Source of the DNA: Woeseiaceae bacterium
GTDB lineage: Bacteria; Pseudomonadota; Gammaproteobacteria; Steroidobacterales; Woeseiaceae
DNA length: 64,000 bases
Direction: 5' to 3'
Assembly (NCBI GenBank): GCA_030065985.1
Contig: JASJCM010000006.1
Span: 1-64,000, forward strand
Part shown: piece by piece, positions 8,450 to 16,237 of the stretch
How positions within the stretch are numbered: position 1 is the stretch's first letter
How the letters are laid out: each line of letters begins with the position of its first letter
Made by a program: the position numbers and the translations under genes
Notes under the pieces: model-generated
Seen by the model: only the letters and a program-made list of their open reading frames with translations
Database searches by the model: none
What the model was told of the DNA's origin: nothing

Positions 8450-9034
8450 TTACTTGGCCAACGGCTCGCAGAAAGAATTGTCTTTGTCCGCTGAATTGCG
8501 AATGATCCTTTCTCTTGTTTCGACAGACGCGAATACACCATCCGCTCGAACCTCCGAAACCACCACTGAACACAAACCTGAGGATTCGCGCTCTGAGATC
8601 ACAACCTCATAGTCTTTTTCCATCTGAACTGGAAACGAAAGCCCTGCTTTGCATCCAATAGACGAAAACTGGCGTGAGATGATCGGCGCCGGCCCACTGC
8701 CAGTGACCCCGAGTTCGACTGATAACTCCTCTACCTCGACCGTGTTGAGCACTGCGTATAACGCAAACTCCTGGCCAGCTGGAACGTTCAATGAGTGCGA
8801 ACTGCGGGAGGGCAACACATATTCGTTATTGAATCGAATGTGTCGTCGACCCGTGCAGGTACGGCCATCCACGAAAGTCATCAAAGTCGCTGTCTGCTCT
8901 TTCGATGCATTGACAAAGGTCAGTTTCGAAACCGGACCCGTTGTCGGTGCCTCATAGATCGTGAAATCCGAGGCACAGGCACCGAGAGTCAGGAGGGCGA
9001 GGCATGGAACAGCTATTTTCGTAAGAAGTCTCAT
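8450..9034 (-). CDS. Lipoprotein, unknown
   Basis: A 194-aa predicted lipoprotein. From ATG 9034 the N-terminus is a classical lipoprotein signal: MRLLTKIAVPCLALL, then the lipobox LGAC with the modified cysteine at residue 20. A longer reading from 9097 would bury this signal, so I chose 9034, although the ribosome site there is weak. The mature part is strand-rich, with a conserved-looking CTGRRHIRFNNEY stretch and a few cysteines that may form disulfides. No family recognised. A 189-base spacer separates it from the membrane gene downstream. Confidence 0.65.
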   Translation of the reverse strand: MRLLTKIAVPCLALLTLGACASDFTIYEAPTTGPVSKLTFVNASKEQTATLMTFVDGRTCTGRRHIRFNNEYVLPSRSSHSLNVPAGQEFALYAVLNTVEVEELSVELGVTGSGPAPIISRQFSSIGCKAGLSFPVQMEKDYEVVISERESSGLCSVVVSEVRADGVFASVETRERIIRNSADKDNSFCEPLAK

Positions 9035-9160
9035 ATATCTATAGGTCTTCTGTAAGGTCGAAACGTAACCCAAGACTACAGACTTAGGTTGGTGCAAATC
9101 TACGATGGATCTGTAGCTGACAGTGCCGGCTATTTCCGCGACAACCTGCCAACAGCAACG

Positions 9161-9775
9161 TTACCATGCGAAGAAAGCGAGGCCCGGGTGCTTCATGACC
9201 GCGAGACTCTCGTTAAAAATGCGCCCCCTGGTATCGGTATATTCAACATCCTCAAGAGGTAGCTCTCTCCTTGTAAGCCTTTCGTACGCCTCTCCCGCAC
9301 AGTATTCCAGGCCTTCATAAGGCTGCCCAGAATCACGAACTGCGAAGAAAAACAGCAGGCTTGGGAATCGGATCGACCAATAGAACTTGTTCTTTCCCTG
9401 ACCAATCCACCAAGTGCAGAAGTAGTGAAAAAGATCGTCTGAGCAGCCCCAGTTGAGCGCGTATGCAGACTCCCAATATCTGAAGTGATTGGCCCGATTG
9501 AGAAGGGCGATGAATGCTCGTTGAAACGCAACAATATCAGCGAGCCGCTCACCTTCGAGCAATTCAGTCAGTTCTTCTATCTGTTCTTCGTAGTTTCCGC
9601 GGCTTCTGCGACGTGACTCATGGATAAGGCCCCAAAAGCGACCTTCATCCATCAAACCTTCTACATCTGTTCCTTGCAGAGGCGAAGTCCCGGGGTAAGG
9701 CGGAAAATTCAGCGCGGTTCGATACAGCACTCGCAACGTCAAAACGATGGCGATCAGAATAACAACAAGGTGCAA
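9161..9775 (-). CDS. DUF4240 domain-containing protein, membrane-anchored
   Basis: A 204-aa protein with one N-terminal helix (about 2-18) and a DUF4240 domain at about residues 45-150. Diagnostic features are FWGLIHESR, LLNRANHFRYWESAYALN and GCSDDLFHYFCTWWIGQG. DUF4240 proteins are usually soluble and of unknown function, and occur next to secretion and toxin-immunity genes in many genomes. The N-terminal anchor is an addition to the usual domain. It is the first gene of the minus-strand block and is preceded by a 289-base gap holding a repeat copy. Confidence 0.8.
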   Translation of the reverse strand: MHLVVILIAIVLTLRVLYRTALNFPPYPGTSPLQGTDVEGLMDEGRFWGLIHESRRRSRGNYEEQIEELTELLEGERLADIVAFQRAFIALLNRANHFRYWESAYALNWGCSDDLFHYFCTWWIGQGKNKFYWSIRFPSLLFFFAVRDSGQPYEGLEYCAGEAYERLTRRELPLEDVEYTDTRGRIFNESLAVMKHPGLAFFAW

Positions 9776-9810
9776 TATGGCTTACCCTTTCGTGCTTTGC
9801 CGAGACCCGC

Positions 9811-9854
9811 AAGTCCGCTTTGGTTCAGTAGGAGCCATCCTACCTCAAAACGCT
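9811..9854. repeat. Degenerate intergenic repeat, copy 4
   Basis: AAGTCCGCTTTGGTTCAGTA then GAGCCATCCTACCTCAAAACGC, the clearest copy. It lies in the 289-base gap between the DUF4240 gene and trmH. The rest of that gap holds nothing else I can identify. Confidence 0.45.
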
Positions 9855-10064
9855 CAAACGGCTGAAAAGAGACCAACCAGGACGAAAACGAACAAAGCGG
9901 CAACGCGCACGCAAGAGCGTATGGTTCGAGAGACTTTTCACCGTCGCTACGCAACATAAGTTGGTGTGCTTAAGCAACCCACCAGCGAGCAACTGTGAAG
10001 CCGTACCATCTCGTGCGCGCAACCCGCTGCTACGATGTCCGCTCACTTGGGGCAAGGAACACCG

Positions 10065-10751
10065 ATGACACGCAATCAAACTGAAAAGCACCGGCGCGCT
10101 CTCGACGCCCGGCAGCCGGACCTTACGGTGTTGATGGACTCGGTGACCAAACCACACAACGTGTCCGCGATTATCCGCACGGCCGACGCTGTCGGAATTC
10201 AGCAAGTCCACACAACCTCGACAGGTGAGTTGGTGCGTCGTAGTCACATGGGGCTGGGCGGCGCGAAGCATTGGGTCGCCGTGACGACGCACAGCTCAAC
10301 GCGCGCCGCGCTCACGGCGCTACGTGCCGACGGCTGGCGACTCGTGGCCGCTTGCAGTGGTGAGAGATCGCGCGATTATCGCGATGTCGATTACACGCAG
10401 AAGGTGGCGATCATGGTCGGAGGCGAGCACATTGGCCTGAGCGATGTAGCTCGCGCCGAGGCCGACGAGCACATAGCCATTCCAATGCTCGGTCACGGAT
10501 CGTCGCTGACCGTGTCGGTCGTCGTCGGCATCATTCTGGCTGAGGCTGAGCGACAGCGACGCGAGGCAGGGCTATACGACCAGTCGCGACTAACGTCCGA
10601 CGAGCGTGCTCGTACGCTGTTCGAGTGGTCGTATCCTGACATCGCCGCACGTTGCCGTGCCCAGGGAAAACCCTACCCTGAACTCACGGCTGACGGCATG
10701 ATCGCGGCAAACCCGCTGATCGATATCTCGACCGTCAGCGAGCAGGAGTGA
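10065..10751 (+). CDS. trmH: tRNA (guanosine(18)-2'-O)-methyltransferase TrmH
   Basis: SPOUT-class methyltransferase that uses S-adenosylmethionine to methylate the ribose of G18 in tRNA. The three SPOUT motifs are visible: NVSAIIRTADAVGI near residue 34 with the catalytic Arg, VGGEHIGLSD near 118, and IPMLGHGSSLTVSVV near 139, which form the trefoil knot and SAM site. I chose ATG 10065 because GGCAAGGAAC lies just before it and because TrmH proteins start close to the ALDARQPDLTVLM segment; an ATG at 10035 is in frame. At 228 aa it is the length of the E. coli protein. Monocistronic. Confidence 0.93.
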   Translation: MTRNQTEKHRRALDARQPDLTVLMDSVTKPHNVSAIIRTADAVGIQQVHTTSTGELVRRSHMGLGGAKHWVAVTTHSSTRAALTALRADGWRLVAACSGERSRDYRDVDYTQKVAIMVGGEHIGLSDVARAEADEHIAIPMLGHGSSLTVSVVVGIILAEAERQRREAGLYDQSRLTSDERARTLFEWSYPDIAARCRAQGKPYPELTADGMIAANPLIDISTVSEQE

Positions 10752-10760
10752 CGCTACGCC

Positions 10761-10795
10761 GACTTCGGCCTTGGGTCATTAGCTGTCCGCTATTC
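10761..10795. repeat. Degenerate intergenic repeat, partial copy 5
   Basis: GACTTCGGCCTTGGGTCATT followed by AGCTGTCCGCT; it matches only the first half of the repeat. It sits between trmH and the convergent unknown gene. Confidence 0.3.
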
Positions 10796-11375
10796 AATCA
10801 CCGCCGCTACAGTAATCATATGCTGTTGCGTAAGTCTCTTCGAAGCACTCAAGAAATCCATCCACCACGTGTAAGTTGGGCGGCCAAGACATCTCTACTG
10901 GATTTCCGTCTCGGTCAACGGCTCTGAAATTGCTGGGCTTAGGAAGGGACGCGAGCGACTCTCGAGCATCTTGCAGTGCGTTCTTATCGCGCTCCAGAAA
11001 GGCAATGGTTGCATCAACATATTGATTCCAGCCGAAGAAAGATCTCTGACCTTCTGCCACTCTCGTTTGCCTAAAGAGCTCGATAGCGCGGGCTGTTTGC
11101 CCGCCTTTTGCTCTCATCTGCGCCTCGTGAAAAACGATGATTCTCTCGTTGGGTGAATGAAGGTCGATATAGTCTCGAATCAGGTCCGCTGCAACCAGCG
11201 TGCAGCCCGATATATCAGCAACCATGCGCCAGCCGCTGCCAAATGTCTGGTCAAAGGTATGGAAGTCCATTGCCATCATCGCTTCCCGATCGAATTGGCA
11301 GTCAGCGCTTGATTGCTGGTCAGAATCGGTCGGAGACAGCAGCAATAACGACATTGCCAGAAAATTCGTTAGCAC
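10794..11375 (-). CDS. Hypothetical exported protein
   Basis: A 193-aa protein beginning with GTG at 11375, preceded by a good ribosome site (TTCAGGAATACT). A short hydrophobic N-terminus (residues 2-14) suggests export. The body has the look of a helical repeat region: SPNERIIVFHEAQMRAKGG, then AIELFRQTRVAEGQR and a VDATIAFLERDKNAL helix, as in small proteins with TPR-like pairs. Four cysteines are present. I recognise no named family. It lies between trmH and korB, both separated by repeat-containing spacers. Confidence 0.6.
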   Translation of the reverse strand: MLTNFLAMSLLLLSPTDSDQQSSADCQFDREAMMAMDFHTFDQTFGSGWRMVADISGCTLVAADLIRDYIDLHSPNERIIVFHEAQMRAKGGQTARAIELFRQTRVAEGQRSFFGWNQYVDATIAFLERDKNALQDARESLASLPKPSNFRAVDRDGNPVEMSWPPNLHVVDGFLECFEETYATAYDYCSGGD

Positions 11376-11402
11376 AGTATTCCTGAAGATGGCGCAGATA
11401 CG

Positions 11403-11441
11403 AAAGTCCGCAATGGGTCATTTGCAGCCGTGCGAACGTCC
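11403..11441. repeat. Degenerate intergenic repeat, partial copy 6
   Basis: AAAGTCCGCAATGGGTCATT then GCAGCCGTGCGAACGTCC, matching the first half of the other copies. It lies between the unknown exported gene and korB. Confidence 0.3.
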
Positions 11442-11498
11442 GGCGCCATTCTGTCATCGTCAAAATCGTCACGACGTCGACGCCGATACCGCACCACG

Positions 11499-12554
11499 TC
11501 AGCGATAGCGGCCCTGGAGCTTCTGCAATTCCTCACTGCCAGGATGCAAGTCCTCGTACGGCAGCTGCCCAAGCGGGGTATCCGTATTCTGCATTAGCTC
11601 ATGCATCTCTTCACGCGCCTCGTTGACGTACAGGAGGCCCGTCGTAATCTCGCCCGCATTGAAGCGATCGCGAAGGTACTTGAACGCGTCTGCGCGACTT
11701 GTCGGGTCGTAGTCACGGTCGAGCTTTCGCAGAATGATCGTGTCACCGCCGTGTAAATGCACCGGCATCGCCTCGCCTTGCTTGTATGAAGCTTTGATCT
11801 CTTCGGAAGGCTGGATGTAATCGACATCAATGACGTGGTTGTAGTGCTCGCGCGTATGTGAGTAGCTCTTCGTTGAGCCTTCGTGATCATTAAACGTAAC
11901 GCACGGGCTAATGACATCGACGAGCGCGAATCCGGAGTGCATGATCGCGCCCTTGATCAGCGGTACGAGTTGCTCCTTGTCGCCCGAGAAGCTACGCGCG
12001 ATGTAGGTCGCGCCGAGACTCAGAGCCGTGCTCACCGGATCGATCGGCTCCTGCTGGTTCGGCAACCCCTTCTTCGGCAGGCTGCCTATGTCAGCTGAGG
12101 CTGAGAACTGGCCTTTCGTCAGGCCGTAGACGCCGTTGTTCTCGATGATGTAGCACATGTTCAGGTTTCGACGAATCGCATGCACAAACTGTCCGGCGCC
12201 GATCGACAACGAATCGCCATCGCCCGAAACACCGATGTAAGTCATGTGGCGGTTTGCGGCATTCGCTCCAGTCGTCACTGACGGCATGCGGCCGTGAACT
12301 GAGTTGAAGCCGTGCGCCTGGCTGACGAAATAGGCTGGCGTCTTTGATGAGCAACCGATACCACTCATCTTCGCCAGCATGTGCGGCTCAATATCGAGTT
12401 CGAATACTGCCTGGATCAAAGCTGCAGTAACCGAGTCGTGGCCGCAACCGGCACACAGCGTCGAGACGGCGCCTTCGTAATCGCGCGTCGTGAGGCCGAG
12501 CTCATTTCTCGGCAGGCTCGGATGCGCGACCTTGGGTTTCGCGATGTATGTCAT
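11499..12554 (-). CDS. korB: 2-oxoacid:ferredoxin oxidoreductase beta subunit, KorB
   Basis: Thiamine diphosphate- and [4Fe-4S]-binding subunit of an oxygen-sensitive 2-oxoglutarate (2-oxoacid) oxidoreductase, which decarboxylates the 2-oxoacid to an acyl-CoA and passes two electrons to ferredoxin. CAGCGHDS near residue 35 and SGIGCSSKTPAYF near 64 supply cluster cysteines and cofactor contacts, and GDGDSLSIG near 110 followed by NNGVYGLTKGQ is the ThDP/Mg motif. At 351 aa it has the length of KorB of the two-subunit type. Its ATG overlaps the korA stop by 4 bases, giving coupled translation. Substrate preference for 2-oxoglutarate is inferred from the two-subunit architecture, not proven. 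Confidence 0.9.
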   Translation of the reverse strand: MTYIAKPKVAHPSLPRNELGLTTRDYEGAVSTLCAGCGHDSVTAALIQAVFELDIEPHMLAKMSGIGCSSKTPAYFVSQAHGFNSVHGRMPSVTTGANAANRHMTYIGVSGDGDSLSIGAGQFVHAIRRNLNMCYIIENNGVYGLTKGQFSASADIGSLPKKGLPNQQEPIDPVSTALSLGATYIARSFSGDKEQLVPLIKGAIMHSGFALVDVISPCVTFNDHEGSTKSYSHTREHYNHVIDVDYIQPSEEIKASYKQGEAMPVHLHGGDTIILRKLDRDYDPTSRADAFKYLRDRFNAGEITTGLLYVNEAREEMHELMQNTDTPLGQLPYEDLHPGSEELQKLQGRYR

Positions 12555-14353
12555 GCTGCCCGCCCCTTCTTGATCTCGGCGAGTATCTGGTCGACGACAA
12601 AACCGGCATTGAGCGGCATGCCGTCGTAGTGAAGTACTGAGACGAGCTTGTCCTGATCGGCATCGATATCGTTGATCAGCAACGTCCGCAACTGCGCGTC
12701 ACGGTTTTGTTCGACAACGTAGACGACATCATGCTTCTCGATAAAGTCCTTAACAGCGTCCGTGAACGGGAAGGCTTTGACGCGGCAGTAGTTCAGGCCG
12801 ATATTCTGTGCTTCGAGTCGATCGAGCGCTTCGATGCATGGACCATCGCCGCTGCCCAGGGTCAGGATGGCTGCCTTGTTGAACTGCGAATACCGGATGT
12901 CGGCTTCGGGCACCATCGTGCGCGCCGTTTCCCACTTGACCAACAGCCGGTCGAGCACTTCCTGGTACGCCGCCGAATCTTCTGTATAGCCGCCATACTT
13001 TGTGTGCCCCGAACCGCGCGTAAAATACGCGCCCTTAGGGTGTACGCCAGGGAGCGATCGATACGGAATGCCATCACCGTCGACGTCGAGGTAACGATAG
13101 AAACTCTCCATTTCCTCGAGATCCTCGGCGCTGCAGACTTTGCCGCGATCGGGTACGTAGTCGTCATCCCACTCGAGCTCCGGCACCATCCAGTCGTTCA
13201 TGCCGATGTCGAGATCCGACAACACCATGACCGGGGTTTGCAGGCGCTCGGCAAAGTCAAACGCTATTGGCGCCATGCTGAAGCACTCGGATGGGTCCGC
13301 CGGGAATAACAGCACGTGCTTGGTATCGCCGTGTGAAGCATAAGCGCAGCTAATCAGATCGCATTGCTGCGTGCGCGTCGGCATGCCGGTCGACGGCCCG
13401 ACGCGCTGCACGTTGAAGATTACCGCAGGTATTTCGGCGTAGTACCCGAAGCCAATGAATTCGCTCATCAACGAAATCCCGGGACCGCTGGTAGGCGTAA
13501 ACGATCGCGCACCGTTCCAACTTGCTCCCAGCACCATGCCGATCGCCGCGAGCTCATCCTCGGCCTGGATGATGCAGTACGTGCGCTTGCCCGTCTCCGG
13601 ATCGACGCGGTAGCGCGCGCAGAAATCGCGGAACGCATCCATCAACGATGTCGATGGCGTAATCGGGTACCACGCACCAACGGTTGCACCGGCGTACACG
13701 CAGCCGAGTCCGGCAGCCGTGTTGCCGTCGATAACGATGTGCCCTTTTGTCTTGTCGAGTTTTTCGATCTTGGCCGGGATCGGACAGGGAAACTTCGCAA
13801 CCGCATAGTCGTAACCGAGGTGGATCGCTTCCATGTTCGACTGGATCAGGTGTGCCTTGTCGGCGAACGTCTCCTCGAGAAGGCCCTTGATGATCTCGAG
13901 GTCGACGTCGAGTAGAGCCGCGATTACGCCGACGTACGCAATGTTCTTCATCAGGATGCGGGCGCGGGCGCCATCGAAGTGCTCGATGCACATCTTCGAA
14001 AGCGGCACGCCGATAATCGTGATGTCGTCGCGATTGAGAAGTGCGCTTCGTGGCCAGGTCGAATCGTAGATCAGAAAGCCGCCTGGCTCGACTTCGGCAA
14101 GGTCTTGCGCGTACGTCTGCGCGTTCATCGCGACCATGATGTCGACGCGATCTGAACGGGCGCTGTAACCGTCGCCTGTCACGCGAATCTCGTACCAGGT
14201 CGGCAGGCCCTGGATATTCGACGGGAAGTAGTTCTTGCCGACCACTGGCACGCCCATGCGGAAGATTGCCTTGCGCAACAACCCGTTTGCGCTGGCAGAG
14301 CCTGTGCCGTTCACCGTGGCGATTTTTATTACGACGTCGTTTACGGCGGCCAC
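12551..14353 (-). CDS. korA: 2-oxoacid:ferredoxin oxidoreductase alpha (gamma-alpha fused) subunit, KorA
   Basis: Catalytic partner of KorB. Residues about 1-190 are the gamma domain, which shapes the coenzyme A site (GTGSASANGLLRKA near the start). Residues about 210-600 are the pyrimidine-binding alpha domain, with the signature WYPITPSTSLMDAF, the QAEDELAAIGMV loop and TPTSGPGISLMSEF. The gamma-alpha fusion of 600 aa is the usual form in aerobic bacteria. It starts at GTG 14353 after an AAAGGAATACC ribosome site, 12 bases after the flavoprotein gene, so the three genes form one operon. Confidence 0.9.
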   Translation of the reverse strand: MAAVNDVVIKIATVNGTGSASANGLLRKAIFRMGVPVVGKNYFPSNIQGLPTWYEIRVTGDGYSARSDRVDIMVAMNAQTYAQDLAEVEPGGFLIYDSTWPRSALLNRDDITIIGVPLSKMCIEHFDGARARILMKNIAYVGVIAALLDVDLEIIKGLLEETFADKAHLIQSNMEAIHLGYDYAVAKFPCPIPAKIEKLDKTKGHIVIDGNTAAGLGCVYAGATVGAWYPITPSTSLMDAFRDFCARYRVDPETGKRTYCIIQAEDELAAIGMVLGASWNGARSFTPTSGPGISLMSEFIGFGYYAEIPAVIFNVQRVGPSTGMPTRTQQCDLISCAYASHGDTKHVLLFPADPSECFSMAPIAFDFAERLQTPVMVLSDLDIGMNDWMVPELEWDDDYVPDRGKVCSAEDLEEMESFYRYLDVDGDGIPYRSLPGVHPKGAYFTRGSGHTKYGGYTEDSAAYQEVLDRLLVKWETARTMVPEADIRYSQFNKAAILTLGSGDGPCIEALDRLEAQNIGLNYCRVKAFPFTDAVKDFIEKHDVVYVVEQNRDAQLRTLLINDIDADQDKLVSVLHYDGMPLNAGFVVDQILAEIKKGRAA

Positions 14354-14365
14354 GGTATTCCTTTA

Positions 14366-16183
14366 CTACTTCGCTGAACCGCCTGCTGCGGCTGGCTGCT
14401 GGTCGGATGCTGCCTCATCGACAGCGTAAGGAATCAAAATCCTCGACTTCTGCATATCCCATGCACCAGTCGGACAGCGCTCGGCGCAGAGCCCGCAATG
14501 CACGCACAGGTCTTCGTCCTTGACCATGACGCGCTGCGTTTGCGGCAGGTCTTCAGAGACGTACAACGCCTGGTCGGGATTCAGCGCAGGTGCCTTGAGT
14601 CGCGTGCGCAGATCGTCTTCCTCACCGTTGTGCGTAATAGTGAGGCAATTGACAGGACAGATGTCGATGCACGCATCGCACTCTATGCAGAGCTTCGCAG
14701 TGAATACGGTCTGAATGTCGCAGTTGAGACAGCGTTCGACTTCCTTAGCAGCCTGTTCGGCCGTGAACCCGAGCTCAACTTCGATATCGAGCTTCTGAAA
14801 ACGCTCCTTGAGCCCAACATGAGGCACTAGCCGACGCGACGCGACATCGTAGTCGTTCGAGTAACTCCACTCGTGCATGCCCATCTTCTGGCTGATGAGG
14901 TTCAAGCCATCGGGCAGGCGATCGCGCAGATCTTCTCCCTGGCAATACTTATGCATCGAGATCGCGGCCTGGTGGCCGTGTTCGACGGCCCAGATAATGT
15001 TCTTCGGTCCAAATGCCGAGTCGCCGCCGAAGAAGACGCCCTCGCGCGTGCACATCATTGTCTCTTCATCGACAACCGGGCACTCCCATTTGTCGAACTC
15101 GATACCCAGGTCTCGCTCGATCCAGGGGAACGCATTGTCCTGACCAATAGCCAGCACAACGTCATCGCACGGAATCAGGACTTCGCCCGTTGACGTGCCG
15201 CGATCAATGCCGCCTTGCTCGTCGATGTTGTATTCCATCAGATCAAACTTCATACCAACGAGCTTGCCGTCTTCGTAGACAAACTCCTTCGGCGAATGGT
15301 TGACGATGATCTCGACATTCTCTTCTTCGGCGTCTTCGAGCTCCCACTCCGAGGCCTTGAAGAAACCGCGCGGCTTACGGGCCATAACTTTGACGTTTTC
15401 CGCACCAAGGCGCAGCGATGTGCGACAACAGTCCATTGCCGTGTTGCCGACGCCGATGATCAGGACGTTCCTGCCAATCTCAGTCACGTGTTCGAATGCG
15501 ACCGACTCGAGCCACTCGATGCCGATGTGGATGCGATCGGAGTCGTAGCGACCTGGAATCTCCAGGTTCTTGCCCTTTGGCGCGCCGGTACCAACGAAGA
15601 CGGCGTCGTATCCCTCGTCGAGCAGCTCTTTCATGCTGTCGATGCGGTGGTTCAGTTTGAGGTCGACGCCCATATCGAGGATATAGTCGATCTCCTCATC
15701 GAGCACGTCGGGCGGCAGACGGAACTGCGGAATGTTGGTGCGCATCAGGCCGCCCGTCGTATCGAGGGCCTCGAAGATCGTGACGTCGTAGCCAAGCGGC
15801 CGCAGGTCGTTAGCCACAGTCAATGATGCGCAACCCGCGCCGATCAACGCGACCTTCTTGCCGTTATTCTTTTCCGGGACTTTTGGGAGCCGGTCACGGA
15901 TGTCATCGCGGTTGTCCGCAGCGACGCGCTTCAGGCGACAAATGGCAACAGGCTTATCTTCTACGCGACCTCGCCGGCAGGCGGGTTCGCAAGGACGATC
16001 GCAAACGCGACCGAGAATGCCGGGAAAGACATTCGACTTGCGATTCTCCATGTAGGCGTCACTGAAGCGCCCCTGGGCGATCATGCGAATGTATTCGGGA
16101 ACGTCAGTGTGTGCCGGACAGCCCCACTGGCAGTCGACGACCTTGTGGAAGTAATCGGGATTCGAAGTGTCAGTAGGCTTCAT
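14366..16183 (-). CDS. GltD-like NAD(P)/FAD oxidoreductase with ferredoxin domains
   Basis: A 605-aa flavoprotein likely to carry electrons between KorAB and the NAD(P) pool. The N-terminus holds the GltD-type Fe-S cysteine region (CQWGCPAHTD near 18 and CDRPCEPACRRGR near 61). A FAD Rossmann motif (GAGCASLTVANDL) lies near 117 and an NAD(P) motif (IIGVGNTAMDCCR) near 243, with the FAD-closing GGDSAFGPKN later. The C-terminus adds two [4Fe-4S] sites, CIECDACIDICP and CVHCGLCAERCP, at about 505-575. This joins the glutamate-synthase small-subunit fold to a bacterial ferredoxin. ATG 16183 follows GGGAGAT. Its place directly upstream of korA makes the role as electron carrier likely but it is inferred. 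Confidence 0.88.
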   Translation of the reverse strand: MKPTDTSNPDYFHKVVDCQWGCPAHTDVPEYIRMIAQGRFSDAYMENRKSNVFPGILGRVCDRPCEPACRRGRVEDKPVAICRLKRVAADNRDDIRDRLPKVPEKNNGKKVALIGAGCASLTVANDLRPLGYDVTIFEALDTTGGLMRTNIPQFRLPPDVLDEEIDYILDMGVDLKLNHRIDSMKELLDEGYDAVFVGTGAPKGKNLEIPGRYDSDRIHIGIEWLESVAFEHVTEIGRNVLIIGVGNTAMDCCRTSLRLGAENVKVMARKPRGFFKASEWELEDAEEENVEIIVNHSPKEFVYEDGKLVGMKFDLMEYNIDEQGGIDRGTSTGEVLIPCDDVVLAIGQDNAFPWIERDLGIEFDKWECPVVDEETMMCTREGVFFGGDSAFGPKNIIWAVEHGHQAAISMHKYCQGEDLRDRLPDGLNLISQKMGMHEWSYSNDYDVASRRLVPHVGLKERFQKLDIEVELGFTAEQAAKEVERCLNCDIQTVFTAKLCIECDACIDICPVNCLTITHNGEEDDLRTRLKAPALNPDQALYVSEDLPQTQRVMVKDEDLCVHCGLCAERCPTGAWDMQKSRILIPYAVDEAASDQQPAAAGGSAK

Positions 16184-16237
16184 ATCTCCCGCGCTAGCAT
16201 AAACAGATCGCGCGGAAAGTAAACAAAAAACCCGCGC

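Noticed and set aside
2998-9775. Chromosomal integron cassette array
   Set aside because: One-strand small unknown genes suggest it, but several neighbours overlap or are 2-26 bases apart, leaving no room for attC sites, and I found no integrase or convincing RYYYAAC/GTTRRRY pairs.
9747-9959. Plus-strand 70-codon frame between the DUF4240 gene and trmH
   Set aside because: No ribosome site, low-complexity translation, and it spans the degenerate repeat.
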